NCBI GenBank assembly: GCA_029215795.1
Contig: JARDYH010000003.1
Span: 256,812,562-256,876,561 of the forward strand
Source of the DNA: Anniella stebbinsi
Lineage: Eukaryota > Chordata > Lepidosauria > Squamata > Anniellidae
Direction of reading: 5' to 3'
Length of the DNA: 64,000 bases
The first letter of the stretch is position 1, and each line of letters starts with the position of its first letter. Shown here piece by piece: positions 63,851 to 64,000 of the stretch. The position numbers and the translations under genes are program-made. The notes under the pieces are model-generated. The model was not told where the DNA came from and searched no databases. It worked only from the letters and a program-made list of their open reading frames with translations.

Positions 63851-64000
63851 CAACAGTGTCTTCTTGAGCTTTGTTTCTCTGTAAATACAGAAGATGGGGG
63901 AGAAATGTGAGGGCTGGAGTGTGGTTGACTGATTGACAGGTCCACCTTCTAAGAATAGAGCACATTTTGCTAGGGGCTTCTGATTCATTGTGCTTTTGGG

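Overview
The window reads as repeat-dense, non-coding nuclear DNA of a vertebrate, most likely a squamate reptile (lizard-type). The reasons are the mixture of repeats: CR1 LINEs with the ATTCTATG or TTATGTTC 3' end, L2 LINEs with an (AATAAA)n tail, L1 3' ends, a tRNA-headed SINE repeated about eight times, a MIR/CORE-like SINE, and many short non-autonomous DNA transposons. I recognise no host protein-coding exon, rRNA, functional tRNA or CRISPR array. Nearly every long open frame is a chance frame or lies inside a transposon.

Layout. 1-9 kb: two inverted copies of a 346-349 bp element with CTCTACAAGAG ends, a hAT MITE with an 8-bp duplication, an L1 3' end, and a SINE split by another MITE. 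9.75-12.5 kb: the longest coding remnant, a 5'-truncated L2 LINE on the minus strand whose reverse transcriptase is broken by one stop and two frameshifts. It lies in a CR1 scrap and is followed by a hAT MITE. 13-25 kb: CR1, SINEs and MITEs, several nested in each other, plus a palindromic hAT array. 25-32 kb: a back-to-back run of elements, a GC-rich 631-bp hAT-like element with a perfect 8-bp target duplication, a SINE split by another element, and a LINE tail inside a MITE. 32-50 kb: a hAT element carrying a CR1 insertion, a tandemly duplicated SINE, an L2 3' end, several CR1 3' ends and many microsatellites. 50-64 kb: more members of the same MITE families, an L1 3' end with an internal perfect palindrome, and a three-level nest (CR1, then hAT, then a 3-bp-duplicating element).

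The window records successive transposition more than a gene system. Retroelements (CR1, SINE, MIR-like) are the older layer and DNA transposons repeatedly sit inside them, so relative ages can be read directly. Between repeats are stretches of up to about 1 kb without recognised repeats. A few (near 21.5-22.0, 39.0-39.4, 53.0-53.3, 59.7-60.4 and 62.8-63.1 kb) are mentioned as possible conserved non-coding sequence, but only alignment to other reptiles could show that. Family names given from memory of repeat consensus (CR1, L2, L1, hAT, Harbinger-like) are family-level calls; the target duplications and inverted ends were read from the sequence.
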